A stretch of 64,000 nt of DNA from SCTM01 sp965279655. Its GTDB lineage: Bacteria; Pseudomonadota; Alphaproteobacteria; Rhodospirillales; Rhodospirillaceae. The DNA lies in contig OZ257255.1 in NCBI GenBank assembly GCA_965279655.1, forward strand, positions 682,001 to 746,000. The letters run 5' to 3'. Of this stretch, positions 1 to 9,620 are shown in pieces. The stretch's first letter is position 1. Every line of letters starts with the position of its first letter. The position numbers and the translations under genes were made by a program. The notes beneath the pieces are model-generated. The model ran no database searches. It was not told the DNA's origin and saw nothing but the letters and a program-made list of their open reading frames with translations.

Positions 1-665
1 TGCGTCACGCTCGCGCGGAAGATTTGCACGGCGAGCGCCCCCACCGGCTGCGTGCCCACGATCACCGGACAACTCATGGTGTAGATCGCAAGCTTGCGGT
101 GTTCGACGATCTCGTAACCCTGCTTGCGTACACGCTGGAGCACTTTGAGGACTTCCGCGCGTGGGTTCTTCGGATCGGCGCGAATGAGAATGTCCCGGGT
201 CGCCGGATCGCAAGCGGCGAGGTAGGCGCGGCCCGCGGCCGTGGAGGTCATGCCGATGCGGTGGCCGGAGGGGAACTTTGCTTCGGTGAACGGGCTCTCG
301 TAGTCTGTGGTCACCCGCACCAGCATGCTGTGCTCCGACGGCGTGAGCAGTTTCACCGGCCAGCGGATGCGCCGGCCCAGGTCTTGCACCAGCCCACGCG
401 CGAATTGTTCCACCCACCACTCTTCGCCATACCCATCCGCCAACGCCCGGACACGCCCCGTGAGCCAGTAGCGCGCGGAGCCTTCGTCTTTGCGCAGGAA
501 CCCGTCGGACCGCATGGTCTCGAGCATGCGATAGGCCGTCCCGCGCGTGAGGCCGGTCTCGTCGCACACCTCACGCTGGGTCGCACCGTTGCGCAAGTTC
601 AGGAATTCCAGCACCGCGAACGCGCGCTGCACCGACTGGATCTTGCGGAACTTCTCTTTCCCCAT
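1..665 (-). CDS. IclR-family transcriptional regulator (3' end beyond window)
   Basis: The frame stays open to the left edge, so about 221 codons are present and the C-terminal ~50 residues of a usual ~270-residue IclR protein are missing. The N-terminal winged helix reads QSVQRAFAVLEFLN, then GATQREVCDETGLTRGTAYR, the typical IclR HTH; the ligand domain includes VTTDYESPFTE. It is closely related to the IclR protein at 12089-12961, which has the same VTTDYESPFTE segment, so both may sense similar ligands. It is divergent from the acyl-CoA synthetase gene at 759, with a perfect 11-bp inverted repeat between them. The ATG at 665 is chosen because it gives the usual short lead before the HTH; no strong ribosome site is visible. 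Confidence 0.9.
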   Translation of the reverse strand, partial: MGKEKFRKIQSVQRAFAVLEFLNLRNGATQREVCDETGLTRGTAYRMLETMRSDGFLRKDEGSARYWLTGRVRALADGYGEEWWVEQFARGLVQDLGRRIRWPVKLLTPSEHSMLVRVTTDYESPFTEAKFPSGHRIGMTSTAAGRAYLAACDPATRDILIRADPKNPRAEVLKVLQRVRKQGYEIVEHRKLAIYTMSCPVIVGTQPVGALAVQIFRASVT

Positions 666-674
666 GGGCCGAGG

Positions 675-701
675 ATATCGGATCGCAATCCGATCCGATA
701 T
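675..701. promoter_or_regulatory. Inverted repeat, candidate IclR operator
   Basis: Arms ATATCGGATCG (675-685) and CGATCCGATAT (691-701) are perfect reverse complements around CAATC. The repeat sits between the divergent IclR gene (start 665) and the acyl-CoA synthetase gene (start 759), the expected place for an operator controlling both. Binding by this IclR protein is inferred. Confidence 0.65.
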
Positions 702-758
702 GCCGAAAAGGCTGCGGTTTGATTGACTTAATCGCGCACCCGCGCTTGTCTGAGGGCC

Positions 759-2831
759 ATGTTCAAGCCTGTGGATAGTCTCTTCAAACCGCGTTCGATC
801 GCCATCATCGGCGCATCGGAGACCGGCTCCAACGGCTGGCCGAAGGTGCTCTACGAAAACCTGCGCGGCAACGCTGCCGGCACGAAGCTCTATCTCGTCA
901 ATCCCAACCGCGCGGAGCTGTGGGGCGAGAAGGTCTATCCGAAGGTCAGTGATATCCCGGAGGCGATCGATCTCGGCCTTGTCCTGATTCCGGCAGCCCA
1001 AATTCCCGCGACACTCACCGACGCCGCGAAGGCTGGCATGCGCAACGCCATCATCTCCGCGTCTCAGTTTGGCGAAGGCGGCGATGCGGCGGGCCTCGCC
1101 CGCGCCGAAGAGCTGAAAGACATCTGCCGCACCACCGGTTTGCGCATCACCGGCCCGAACTGCACCGGCGCCCTCGCGCTCGCCTACGGTCTCGCCCTGT
1201 ATCCGCACACCACCGCGCGGAATATTCCGGCGGGATCGCTCGGGGTGGTGTTCCAATCCGCCGGCGCGTTCCTGGAGTGGGTGCAGCAGGCAGGGCGGCG
1301 CGGCCTCGGCATCTCTTATGCCGTGTGCAGCGGCAATGAACTTGACCTCGATCTCGCGGACTATCTCAATTTCCTGATCGACGATCCCGACACCCGCACC
1401 ATCGCTTGCTTCATCGAAGGCATCCGCCGCCCGACGGCTTTCTTGGCGGCGGCGGAACGGGCGCTGAAGGTCGGCAAGCCGATTCTCGTGCTCAAGGTCG
1501 GCCGCAGCGCGGCGGCGCAGGATGCCGCCAAGAGCCACACCGGCGCACTCACCGGCGACGACGCAGGTTTCGATGCCATGTGCGCCAAATTTGGCGTGAT
1601 GCGGTGTCACGCGCTCGACGACCTCATCGAAGCGAGCCTGGTGTTCGAACATGGTCGCTTGCCGATGGGGAATCGGATCGGCGCGGCGCTCACCTCCGGC
1701 GGTGCGCGGGGCCTATTCTTGGATCACAGCACCGAGATCGGCGTCGCTTTCGGCGCATTGTCCCAAACCACTCGCGAAGTCCTCGCGCCGGTGATCGATC
1801 CCGGCATGGCGCCGATGAATCCCTTGGACGCAGGCGCGGGCGTCACGCCTGCGATCCAACCGGACAAATACCGCAAGGTGGCCCTGGCAATGGCTGCCGA
1901 TCCGGCGGTGGACGTGATGGTGGTGCAGGGCACCTTACCGGCGGATGCCAATGGCCGCGTGCCGGCGAGCCTTTATGCGGAGATCGCGAAGAGCGTCGCC
2001 AAGCCCGTGATCGCCTTCGCGCGCACGGGATACAACGTCACCGACGCTGGGCGCACATTCCAGAAGGACGCGGGCATTCCGTTCCTGCAAGGCATGCCGG
2101 AGACTCTCCGCGCCGTGAAGTTGCTGGGCGACTACGCTCACATCCGCCGCCGGGGCATTCAGGCCATCGGCGCGACCGCTGCGCGCGAGGCCGATCTAAA
2201 CGCCGCGACCTTGTCGCGTCACGGGCTCACGCCGCCGCGGAGCGTGCTCATTCCAACGGTGGAAGCAATCGCCGAGAGCGCCCAGGCCTTCGGCTTTCCG
2301 CTGGCACTCAAGATCGTATCGCCGGATGCAATCCATAAGACCGAAATCGGCGGCGTGGCGGTCAACCTGCGCAGCGCCGCGGAGGCGGACAGCGCAGCGC
2401 GGGGCATGATCGAGCGCCTGCGTGCCGGCAACCCAAAAGCGCGGATCGACGGTTTCCTGCTGCAGGAGATGGTCGATGGTCTCGAACTGCTCCTGGGTGT
2501 GCGCGAGGACCCGCAGTACGGCCCACTGATGGCCGTAGGGCTGGGGGGCGTGATGGTTGAGGTGATGCAGGACATCGCCGTGCGTCTGCTGCCGATCACG
2601 GACGACATCGCGCGCGAGATGCTGGACTCCTTACGCGGGCGCAAGGCGCTCAACGTATTCCGTGGCCGCCCGGCGCGGGATTTGGACGCCATCGTGCAGG
2701 CGATGGGCGGGCTTTCAGCGCTTTACGCCGACCAGCGAAGCTGGATCGCTGATCTTGAGGTGAACCCGTTAATCGCTCTCGCCGAAGGCCAAGGCGTGCG
2801 CGCGGTCGATGTTCGGGTCATCCGCCGCTAG
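759..2831 (+). CDS. Acetate/acyl-CoA ligase (ADP-forming) family protein
   Basis: A 690-residue fused alpha-beta enzyme of the NDP-forming acyl-CoA synthetase family, which interconverts acyl-CoA + ADP + Pi with acid + ATP + CoA in the cytoplasm. The N-terminus (FKPRSIAIIGASE) is a CoA-binding Rossmann fold. The central succinyl-CoA-ligase-like part includes SHTGALTGDD, where the family carries the catalytic His. The last ~220 residues form an ATP-grasp_5 domain (GFPLALKIVSPDAIHKTEIGG is split by the predicted strand order; LGGVMVEVMQD follows). The true acyl substrate cannot be read from sequence; in this neighbourhood it may activate an acid released by the nearby hydrolases. It is divergent from an IclR gene. 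Its stop overlaps the convergent gene by 4 bases at a CTAG palindrome. Confidence 0.88.
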   Translation: MFKPVDSLFKPRSIAIIGASETGSNGWPKVLYENLRGNAAGTKLYLVNPNRAELWGEKVYPKVSDIPEAIDLGLVLIPAAQIPATLTDAAKAGMRNAIISASQFGEGGDAAGLARAEELKDICRTTGLRITGPNCTGALALAYGLALYPHTTARNIPAGSLGVVFQSAGAFLEWVQQAGRRGLGISYAVCSGNELDLDLADYLNFLIDDPDTRTIACFIEGIRRPTAFLAAAERALKVGKPILVLKVGRSAAAQDAAKSHTGALTGDDAGFDAMCAKFGVMRCHALDDLIEASLVFEHGRLPMGNRIGAALTSGGARGLFLDHSTEIGVAFGALSQTTREVLAPVIDPGMAPMNPLDAGAGVTPAIQPDKYRKVALAMAADPAVDVMVVQGTLPADANGRVPASLYAEIAKSVAKPVIAFARTGYNVTDAGRTFQKDAGIPFLQGMPETLRAVKLLGDYAHIRRRGIQAIGATAAREADLNAATLSRHGLTPPRSVLIPTVEAIAESAQAFGFPLALKIVSPDAIHKTEIGGVAVNLRSAAEADSAARGMIERLRAGNPKARIDGFLLQEMVDGLELLLGVREDPQYGPLMAVGLGGVMVEVMQDIAVRLLPITDDIAREMLDSLRGRKALNVFRGRPARDLDAIVQAMGGLSALYADQRSWIADLEVNPLIALAEGQGVRAVDVRVIRR

Positions 2832-4432
2832 TTCAGCGTAATCGTCCGGATGCTGTTGTCCCCGGCGCAGGTGACATGCAGCTCGCCATTCGCGAACGCC
2901 AGGCCCACCGGCAGGCCAACCTCCGGCAGCGCCCGAAGTATGCCGCTGGCGAAGGGCAAGTTCTCCGCCAGTACGACGGGCAGCTTTTGGGTTCCCATCT
3001 CCACGGCGATGACCCGCTGTTTTCCTTTCTCCGCCACGGCCAGGCGCCTGTCCGGCAGAAGCGCGATTCCTTGCGGCATCGCCAAATCGCGCACGACCAC
3101 CGTGCGCGTGCCGGATGTGAGGTCAATGTGACTGACGACACCGGCCGTGGCTTCGCTCACCAGCACTTCGCGTTCCGACAACCGCAGCACATTCATCGGG
3201 CCGCCCAACCCGGTGGCGATCGTCGTCGCGGTCTTGTTCTTCAAACGCAGGATTTCGCCCTTGTCAAAGCTCGCGGCAATCACATCGCCATTGATCAGCA
3301 CCGCAACGCCGGTCGCCTTGGACACCTGGTAGGTCTCCACCAGTTCGCCGAAGATGCTGGTCCCGTTGCGCGCGAACTTCTGCACCAACCCGCGCGATTG
3401 ATGGCTGGTGACGACAAAGCGCGTGTTGCCGGCCACATCGGTCGACATGCCGAGTTCCTGCACCCACGGTTCGCGGGGCATGGCCCCGGTCAGGGGATCG
3501 ACGGTGCGATAGGTCAGGGGGTCCGCCACCAGAAGCATGGTTCTGCCGGCGACGGGAATCGTCGTCATGCCCGCGGGCACGGCGAACTGCCCCGGCACGA
3601 CCGTGCGAACCGCGCCCTTGCCGGTGATGGCTTCAATCGAACTGTCGGCGGGATGGGAGACATATATCGTGCCGTCTTTCGCCACGGCGAGGTTGTCGAC
3701 CGGCGGCGTCACGGTTGCGATGACCTCGGATTTGCCTTTCTTCGGGTCCGTGCGGCGGATCTCCCCGCTCAACCAGTCGGAGGAGATGAGGTCGCCCTTT
3801 GAATTCACCTTCACAGCTGAAGGCATCCCAATGCCGCTCACCACGGTCTGCGTGGCGCCGGTCTTCGGATCGATGGCGATGATGCTGTCTTTCTGCCACA
3901 GGGGCGCATACAGGCGGCCGTCCTTGCCGAAGGCAAACCCGTTCACATGGCCGGCCTCCCGCTTAAGCGCGACCGGCGGATCGCTCTTGGCCACATCGAC
4001 CGACCAGATCGTGTCGGCCTGGCCCATTTGGCCGAACACCAAACGCCCATCCGGGGCCCATGTGAGCGGGTTGACGCCCGGCATCCGCGCCGCGAGCACG
4101 CGCACCTCGCCGCCGGGCATCTTCCCGCGCACCTCACCGGCCGCGGCGGTCCAGGCCATCATGCCGTCGGCACGCACGGCCACGTCGTCGGAATCGCCCA
4201 CAGGACTATTGGCCACGATCTCCACACGCCCGGTTTTCGGATCGATCTTTGAGATTGTCTGGCCGAGAAAACTCGCGGCGTAGAGGAAGCCGTCCGGGCC
4301 GATGGAAAGGCCGTTGACCCCATGGAGAGGTCCGCCTGGGACGAGAATGCGCGTCGCGGCGTCCGCGGGGTGAGTCCCCATAACGACCGCGACGACCGAA
4401 ACGCCAATCCGCGCGGCACGTAAGGTCTTCAT
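2828..4432 (-). CDS. Secreted SMP-30/NHL-like beta-propeller protein
   Basis: 534 residues. The ATG at 4432 is preferred over the in-frame ATGs at 4450 and 4447 because GGAGGGG lies just upstream of it; this start also begins a clean signal peptide (MKTLRAARIGVSVVAVVMG, cleavage after PADAA). The mature protein is built from repeats such as GVNGLSIGPDGFLYAASF, GFAFGKDGRLYAPLW and NLAVAKDGTIYVSHP, the blade pattern of SMP-30/gluconolactonase and NHL propellers. Such proteins may be lactonases or ligand binders; no diagnostic metal site was identified. It lies between the acyl-CoA synthetase and a TonB-dependent receptor and is probably periplasmic. Confidence 0.8.
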   Translation of the reverse strand: MKTLRAARIGVSVVAVVMGTHPADAATRILVPGGPLHGVNGLSIGPDGFLYAASFLGQTISKIDPKTGRVEIVANSPVGDSDDVAVRADGMMAWTAAAGEVRGKMPGGEVRVLAARMPGVNPLTWAPDGRLVFGQMGQADTIWSVDVAKSDPPVALKREAGHVNGFAFGKDGRLYAPLWQKDSIIAIDPKTGATQTVVSGIGMPSAVKVNSKGDLISSDWLSGEIRRTDPKKGKSEVIATVTPPVDNLAVAKDGTIYVSHPADSSIEAITGKGAVRTVVPGQFAVPAGMTTIPVAGRTMLLVADPLTYRTVDPLTGAMPREPWVQELGMSTDVAGNTRFVVTSHQSRGLVQKFARNGTSIFGELVETYQVSKATGVAVLINGDVIAASFDKGEILRLKNKTATTIATGLGGPMNVLRLSEREVLVSEATAGVVSHIDLTSGTRTVVVRDLAMPQGIALLPDRRLAVAEKGKQRVIAVEMGTQKLPVVLAENLPFASGILRALPEVGLPVGLAFANGELHVTCAGDNSIRTITLN

Positions 4433-4446
4433 GCGCCGCCCCTCCA

Positions 4447-4457
4447 TCACAATGTGA
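4447..4457. promoter_or_regulatory. Short palindrome TCACA-A-TGTGA
   Basis: An odd-length palindrome 15 bases before the chosen start of the beta-propeller gene. It shares CACAATGTG with the larger palindrome at 29112-29132, so it may be a weak site for the same regulator. Confidence 0.35.
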
Positions 4458-4630
4458 AAATCCTAGGGCATGGTCCCTCATTTGCTGGAGGTGCGCCAGG
4501 GCTAGTGTCCGCAATCGGAGCACCGCGCGGCTGTGTCTTTACGAGCGCGGACTCGCGCCCATAGCCTCGCCCCCATTACGTGGACGCAGGTCTTTGCTGA
4601 GAGGCGAACCTGCCATTGGGGAGTCCTCAC

Positions 4631-6961
4631 ATGACCAAGAAGCAGCTTCTTTCAGCATCGTCGGCCCTCGTCCTGGCCTTGGGGGGCCAGGGCGCCTGGG
4701 CGCAAGGCCTGGAGGAGATCACCGTCACCGCCCGCAAGACCGAGGAATCGCTGATGTCGGTGCCGCTCGCCGTGACGGCGATCACCGCGAAGGACCTCGA
4801 GGACCGCGGCGTGCGCGATCCCTTGTTCGACGTGGCGACCTACACGCCGGGTTTCACCTTCCAGAACCAGTCCGTGAGCCGCAACGACCGTGGCTTCAAG
4901 ATTTTCGTCGTGCGCGGCATCGTGCCCTCGTCGCCCAACGCGAACCGGCAAGCCGCGACGATCTTCCTCGACGGCGCGCCGCTCAACGGCGGCAACGTCT
5001 CAGGCATTACCGACATTGAGCGGGTGGAAGTGGTGAAGGGGCCGCAGAGCGCCTACTTCGGCCGTGCTACCTTCGCCGGCGCGGTGAACTTCGTCACCCG
5101 CGCGCCCGGCAACGAGTACACCGCGAAGGCGGATATCAACGTCGCCGCCTATGGCACCCACGACATTTCGGTCTCGGGCGAGGGGCCGATCATCGAGGAC
5201 AAGCTGTCCGCCCGGATCACCGGCCGCACCTATCACACCGACGGCCAGTACACGAACCGCGAATTCCCGCAGGACCGCAAGCTCGGCCAGCGCGATACCA
5301 AGTCGATCTCCCTGGCCGTGGCGGCGCATCCCAGCGACAAGCTCTCGTTCAAAGGTTACGTGAACACCTGGAAGGACGATGACGGTCCGCCGGCGAATTC
5401 CCAGCTCAACAATCTGTTTTACAATTGTTCGTTCCCGGGCGTGGCGTCGGGCTACTACTGCGGTGCGATCCGTGAAGCCCCGGAGTCCACCCGCGTTTAC
5501 AACACGGTGCTCAGCCCGGCGGTGTTCGAGTACCTCACCGGCGTTCGCGGTCCGGCCCCCTGGCTGTTCGCCAAGAATTTCCTCACGCACCACGGCCTGA
5601 AGCGTAACGCGATCCAGGCCAACCTGAGCTTCGACTACACCTTCGACAGCGATTACGTGTTGAGCGGTAACGGCTCCTACGACAACAACAAGTGGGCCTT
5701 CATCACGGATACGACCTTCCGCGATACCCGCAATGTCCCGAACGCGAACTTCGGCGTGATCCCGGACGTGCTGCCGTACTTCCAACGCAGCGCCGCGGGC
5801 TCGGAAGAGGATAGCGGGCAATATGGCGAGTTGCGCTTCACCTCGCCGCGGGGTGACCGTTTCACCTGGATGGTGGGCACCAACTACGCCTTCCAGCGCA
5901 ACGACGTCCTGACCAACGCGTGGGGTGTTGCCGGATACATCGCGGCGTCGCCGCTGAACGTCTCCACCAGCGACAACTACGGCGTCTTCGCCGCGGCCAC
6001 CTATGAGATCGGCGGCGGGTTCTCCGTCACCGGTGAAGGCCGCCTGCAGTGGGACAAAATCCGCCAGGAGCAAGTGGTCGCCCGTTTCGTCGCTCAGGCG
6101 ACGTATCGCGCTTTCACGCCGCGCGTGATCCTGGACTATAAGCCGAACGACGACGTGACAATCTACGCGTCATACTCTGAAGGCACCCGCCCGGGTGAAT
6201 TCAACACCCAGTTCTTCACGCTCACTCCCGCCCAGCAGGCGCAGGTGACCGCGCAGACCTCCGTCGGCCTGTCGGTGCCGGAAGAACGCATGCGCATGGG
6301 CGAGTTCGGCGTGAAGGGCACGTTCCTGGAAAACCGCCTGCGCGTGCTGGCGGACGTCTACTACGGCAAGTGGAAGGACCGCCACGTGCCGAACCTGGTG
6401 AACCTGCTCGCGCCGAATGGCAGCTTCCTCCAGACGATCGTCGTGCAAAATACCGGTGGCCAGACTGATCTGTGGGGCTTTGAATTGGAAGGCGCGTTCC
6501 AGGCGACGCCGGAGTTAACCTTCGAAGGCACCTTCAACATCGCGGCCACGAAGATCCTCAAGACCTATTGCACGGATTGCCGCACGATCAACCTCAACCC
6601 AAGCCCGGTGGGTACGCAGCTTCCGGCCTATCCGAAGTACAAGGGCACGTTGTCGGCGACGTACCAGCGCACGGTGTTCGGCGACGTGACCGGCTTCATC
6701 CGGGGAGACTACATCTACACCGGCAAGATCTTCGATACGGAAGCCAACATCGCGTGGCTGGTGCCGACGCATAAGTTCAATCTGCACGTCGGCCTGGAGC
6801 GGGGGAATACCCGCTTCGAACTCTACGGCATGAACATCACCGACGTGCGCGTGCCCACCAGTCTCGCCCGCAATACCGACGGTCTCACGGGCGGCAACGC
6901 GATCTCGTTGAGCCTTGCCGACAAAGCCACCTACGGTCTGCGCTTGACGCAAAAGTTCTAA
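4631..6961 (+). CDS. TonB-dependent outer-membrane receptor
   Basis: 776 residues. Start ATG 4631 (MTKKQLLSASSALVLALGG) follows GGGGAG and opens a Sec signal peptide ending AWAQ. The mature N-terminus EEITVTARKTEESLMSVPL is the TonB box/plug start typical of alphaproteobacterial and sphingomonad receptors; the plug has IERVEVVKGPQSAYFGRATF, and the chain ends in a barrel strand YGLRLTQKF with terminal Phe. It imports an unknown organic substrate across the outer membrane using TonB-ExbBD energy. It converges on a second, related receptor (7091-9472) and shares a bidirectional terminator with it. No N-terminal signalling domain is seen. Confidence 0.93.
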   Translation: MTKKQLLSASSALVLALGGQGAWAQGLEEITVTARKTEESLMSVPLAVTAITAKDLEDRGVRDPLFDVATYTPGFTFQNQSVSRNDRGFKIFVVRGIVPSSPNANRQAATIFLDGAPLNGGNVSGITDIERVEVVKGPQSAYFGRATFAGAVNFVTRAPGNEYTAKADINVAAYGTHDISVSGEGPIIEDKLSARITGRTYHTDGQYTNREFPQDRKLGQRDTKSISLAVAAHPSDKLSFKGYVNTWKDDDGPPANSQLNNLFYNCSFPGVASGYYCGAIREAPESTRVYNTVLSPAVFEYLTGVRGPAPWLFAKNFLTHHGLKRNAIQANLSFDYTFDSDYVLSGNGSYDNNKWAFITDTTFRDTRNVPNANFGVIPDVLPYFQRSAAGSEEDSGQYGELRFTSPRGDRFTWMVGTNYAFQRNDVLTNAWGVAGYIAASPLNVSTSDNYGVFAAATYEIGGGFSVTGEGRLQWDKIRQEQVVARFVAQATYRAFTPRVILDYKPNDDVTIYASYSEGTRPGEFNTQFFTLTPAQQAQVTAQTSVGLSVPEERMRMGEFGVKGTFLENRLRVLADVYYGKWKDRHVPNLVNLLAPNGSFLQTIVVQNTGGQTDLWGFELEGAFQATPELTFEGTFNIAATKILKTYCTDCRTINLNPSPVGTQLPAYPKYKGTLSATYQRTVFGDVTGFIRGDYIYTGKIFDTEANIAWLVPTHKFNLHVGLERGNTRFELYGMNITDVRVPTSLARNTDGLTGGNAISLSLADKATYGLRLTQKF

Positions 6962-6987
6962 GCTGCCGTCACGCGCCCAATAAAAAA

Positions 6988-7013
6988 GCCCTCCGCGGTC
7001 TCCCGCGGAGGGC
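6988..7013. terminator. Bidirectional rho-independent terminator
   Basis: Arms GCCCTCCGCGG and CCGCGGAGGGC form an 11-bp stem with a 4-base loop. It is preceded by A6 and followed by a T-rich run, so it works on both strands between the two convergent TonB-dependent receptor genes. Confidence 0.88.
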
Positions 7014-7090
7014 TTCTTCTTTGTCTAGCGCGCGATCAGGAAAAGTGGGGACCGGTTTTCCGTCCGATCGCGCGCCAACTAATTGAGTCT

Positions 7091-9472
7091 CTAGAAATCG
7101 TAGCTGGCGCGTAGGCCCCAGGCGCGGCGTTCCGGCAACTGCGTGACGATCGTAGTGCTCAGCGTGGCCAAGACGGTCAGGCGGTCGAAGCTCGCCGTGC
7201 CGCCCGACGCCGCGGTCTTGTTGTCGAACAGGTTGGTGACGAAGGCTTCGACCTTGTACTTGTCGTTCTCGATGCCGGCGCGGATGTTCGCGAGCACGCG
7301 CGGGCGGATCCATGAGAAGTTGGCCTGGTCGGAGTACTTCCGGCCTTCGTAGATGACGTCCCCGCGCGCGAACCAATCGAGATCCCCGGTCAGGTGGTCC
7401 TTATAGCCGCCGGAGAGAGAGCCTTTGAACTGCGGGGCGTAGGGCAGCTTGCGCCCGACGATGTTGTCGAAGCCCGCGATATTGACGCAAGCCGGGCAGA
7501 CACCTTGCTCGAACTTGGTGTCGTTCCACGAGAAGCTGGCCTGCAGGTTCAGCTGGCGGGTAGCTTGGAATGCGCCCTCGAGTTCGATGCCGTGGAATTC
7601 CACGCGGCCCAGGTTGCCGGTGGCCGTGATGGCGTTGGAGATGCCCGTGCGCGGATCGACGATGCCGGCGCCAGCGGAAATCTGCAGATCGTAAATCTTA
7701 CCGCGATAGACGCTGACGCCCAACTGTCCGCGGCCGTCCCACAGACGCTGCTTCAAGCCGAGTTCGTAGTTGTCCAAGCGCTCCTGTCGTACGAACAACT
7801 CGGCATTGATGATCTGCTTCAGTTGCGCGAGTTCGCTGGCGGATAGAGTCAGGAAACGAGAGTTGAAGGTGCCGGGGCGATAGCCGCGCGAAAACAATCC
7901 GAAAATGGTGGTGTCCGGGCTCGGCTTGTAATCGAGGGTGAGGCGCGGCGAGAAGCTCTTGAACGTGTTGCTCAGCGCGGGGCCGTCGGTGCGGCTGAAC
8001 GGGTTGGCGACGAATACGAACGGCACGCTGGTGATCTTGTCCCACTGGTAGCGGGCCTCGGCAGAGACGGTGAACTGGGATGTGATGTCGTAGTAGGTGC
8101 CGCCGAATACGGCTGGGGTATCGACTTCCACGCGGCCGCTGCTGGACGGCACCGTGCGGATGCCGGTGATGGAATCGCCGTGGACGTAGGAGTTCACCGC
8201 ATTACCGTGAACAAAGCTCGCGCCGCCGGCGAACCGGAATCGCTTTTCCTGGTCCGAGGTGATGCGGCCTTCAGCCGACCAATCCTTGGCATACCGATCG
8301 ATTTCGGTGAGTTCATTGACATATGTGCGCGCGTTGCGGGGCGGCGCGATATTCAGGGCCGTGTTCGGCATGCCGCGCGTGTCACGGGCATCTTCGTCGG
8401 AAATCAGGGTCGTCTTGGAGCTATGCCACGCGACGATGGAGTTGAATGTCCAGTCGTTCGCGAACTTGTAGTCGATGATGGCGTGCGCCTGGTACGAAAG
8501 GGTGCTTGATCCGCCCTTATCGCGCAACGGCTTGTCGAACAGGGAGCGCGGGAACACGTTGTCGCGCACGCGCTGGTCGACGGTCACGTTGAAGCCGAGT
8601 TTGTTGAGCGGGAAGTTCGGCAGTTCGCCGCAGAACCAGGTGCGGTTCACGCCGGGCACCGCGCACGGGCGCTCGGGGATCAGGAACAGGCCGCGCGCGT
8701 CCGGGCCATCGTCGAACTTGAAGGTCCCGAAATAGCCTTTGATCGACAGGTTGTCGGACGGCGTGAAGTTGATCTGCGAGGTCACCTGGCGGGTATTGCG
8801 GGTGCCGAGATCGCTGCCGTCGACGAGGTTGATGTACTGGCCGCCCTTGTGGTCGAGACGGCCGGTCACGCGCATCGCCAGTTTGTCCTGGACGATCGGG
8901 CCTTCGAGCGCCAATCCAACGGCCTTGGAGTCGAAGCGGCCATATTCCAAGTCCAGCCTGCCGCCGAACTCGTTACCCGGCTGCTTGCTGACGATGTTCA
9001 CCGCGCCCGCATAGGTGTTGCGGCCGAAGTACGCGGCCTGCGGACCGCGCAGCACTTCCACGCGCTCCACGTTGGCGAAGGTGCCGATGTCACCGCCGCC
9101 CACCACCGGTGCGCCGTCGAGGAACACCAGCACCGCCTCGCTGCTGGCGACGCCGGCGATGGCAAGGCCGCGCATCACGTAGATGCGGGTCGCGCGGTCC
9201 GCGCGCAGGTTCGCCACCTGGTCCGAGAAGTAGAAGCTCGGCGTCATTTTGGAGATGTCTTGGAAGTCTTTCACGTTGGCGTTCTGAAGGTCGGCCGCGG
9301 TGACGGCGCTGACCGAGATCGGCACGCTCAAGATCGACTCTTCGCGTTTGCGCGCGGTGACGGTGATTTCCTCCAGACGCAGGCCCTCGTTGGACTGCGC
9401 GTACGACGGTTGCGCGGCCAGGGCGGCGATGATGCTCGCGGTGCTTGACAGAAGAGCAGCTGATAGACGCAT
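7091..9472 (-). CDS. TonB-dependent outer-membrane receptor
   Basis: 793 residues starting MRLSAALLSSTASIIAALAA, with GAGGGGAACC upstream of the ATG. Signal peptide cleavage is expected after SYAQ. The plug begins LEEITVTARKREESILSVPI and contains NVERVEVLRGPQAAYFGRNT; the barrel ends WGLRASYDF. It is a paralog of the receptor at 4631-6961, which it faces tail to tail. The promoter region at 9473-9694 carries an ACGCAATGCGT palindrome that recurs upstream of the gene cluster at 13105, suggesting joint control by the IclR protein at 12089-12961. Confidence 0.93.
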   Translation of the reverse strand: MRLSAALLSSTASIIAALAAQPSYAQSNEGLRLEEITVTARKREESILSVPISVSAVTAADLQNANVKDFQDISKMTPSFYFSDQVANLRADRATRIYVMRGLAIAGVASSEAVLVFLDGAPVVGGGDIGTFANVERVEVLRGPQAAYFGRNTYAGAVNIVSKQPGNEFGGRLDLEYGRFDSKAVGLALEGPIVQDKLAMRVTGRLDHKGGQYINLVDGSDLGTRNTRQVTSQINFTPSDNLSIKGYFGTFKFDDGPDARGLFLIPERPCAVPGVNRTWFCGELPNFPLNKLGFNVTVDQRVRDNVFPRSLFDKPLRDKGGSSTLSYQAHAIIDYKFANDWTFNSIVAWHSSKTTLISDEDARDTRGMPNTALNIAPPRNARTYVNELTEIDRYAKDWSAEGRITSDQEKRFRFAGGASFVHGNAVNSYVHGDSITGIRTVPSSSGRVEVDTPAVFGGTYYDITSQFTVSAEARYQWDKITSVPFVFVANPFSRTDGPALSNTFKSFSPRLTLDYKPSPDTTIFGLFSRGYRPGTFNSRFLTLSASELAQLKQIINAELFVRQERLDNYELGLKQRLWDGRGQLGVSVYRGKIYDLQISAGAGIVDPRTGISNAITATGNLGRVEFHGIELEGAFQATRQLNLQASFSWNDTKFEQGVCPACVNIAGFDNIVGRKLPYAPQFKGSLSGGYKDHLTGDLDWFARGDVIYEGRKYSDQANFSWIRPRVLANIRAGIENDKYKVEAFVTNLFDNKTAASGGTASFDRLTVLATLSTTIVTQLPERRAWGLRASYDF

Positions 9473-9620
9473 GTAATGGTTCCCCTCGAAGACGGCGTTC
9501 GACGCCCCACGCGCCGATGATCGGTGAGTTCGCGCATGCGCGCTAATGACTCAAACCGACAACGTCATGCGGAAGGGTCATATGCCGCGCCAGGCGCGCG
9601 CCATGAGAATCTAGGCAATA

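Noticed and set aside
24..722. 232-residue plus-strand frame
   Set aside because: It is antisense to the truncated IclR gene, whose protein has a clear HTH; the plus frame has no recognisable domain.
1406..2338. 310-residue Arg/Gly-rich plus-strand frame
   Set aside because: Shadow of the acyl-CoA synthetase gene in another frame, with an Arg-rich, low-complexity product.
4535..4630. GTGTCCGCAATCGGAGCAC-like segment upstream of the first TonB-dependent receptor (about 4504-4522) as another IclR site
   Set aside because: Only TCCG/CGGA pairs around CAAT; similarity to the 675-701 repeat is too weak to claim.
5000..6073. 357-residue minus-strand frame
   Set aside because: Antisense shadow of the TonB-dependent receptor at 4631, typical of high-GC genes.
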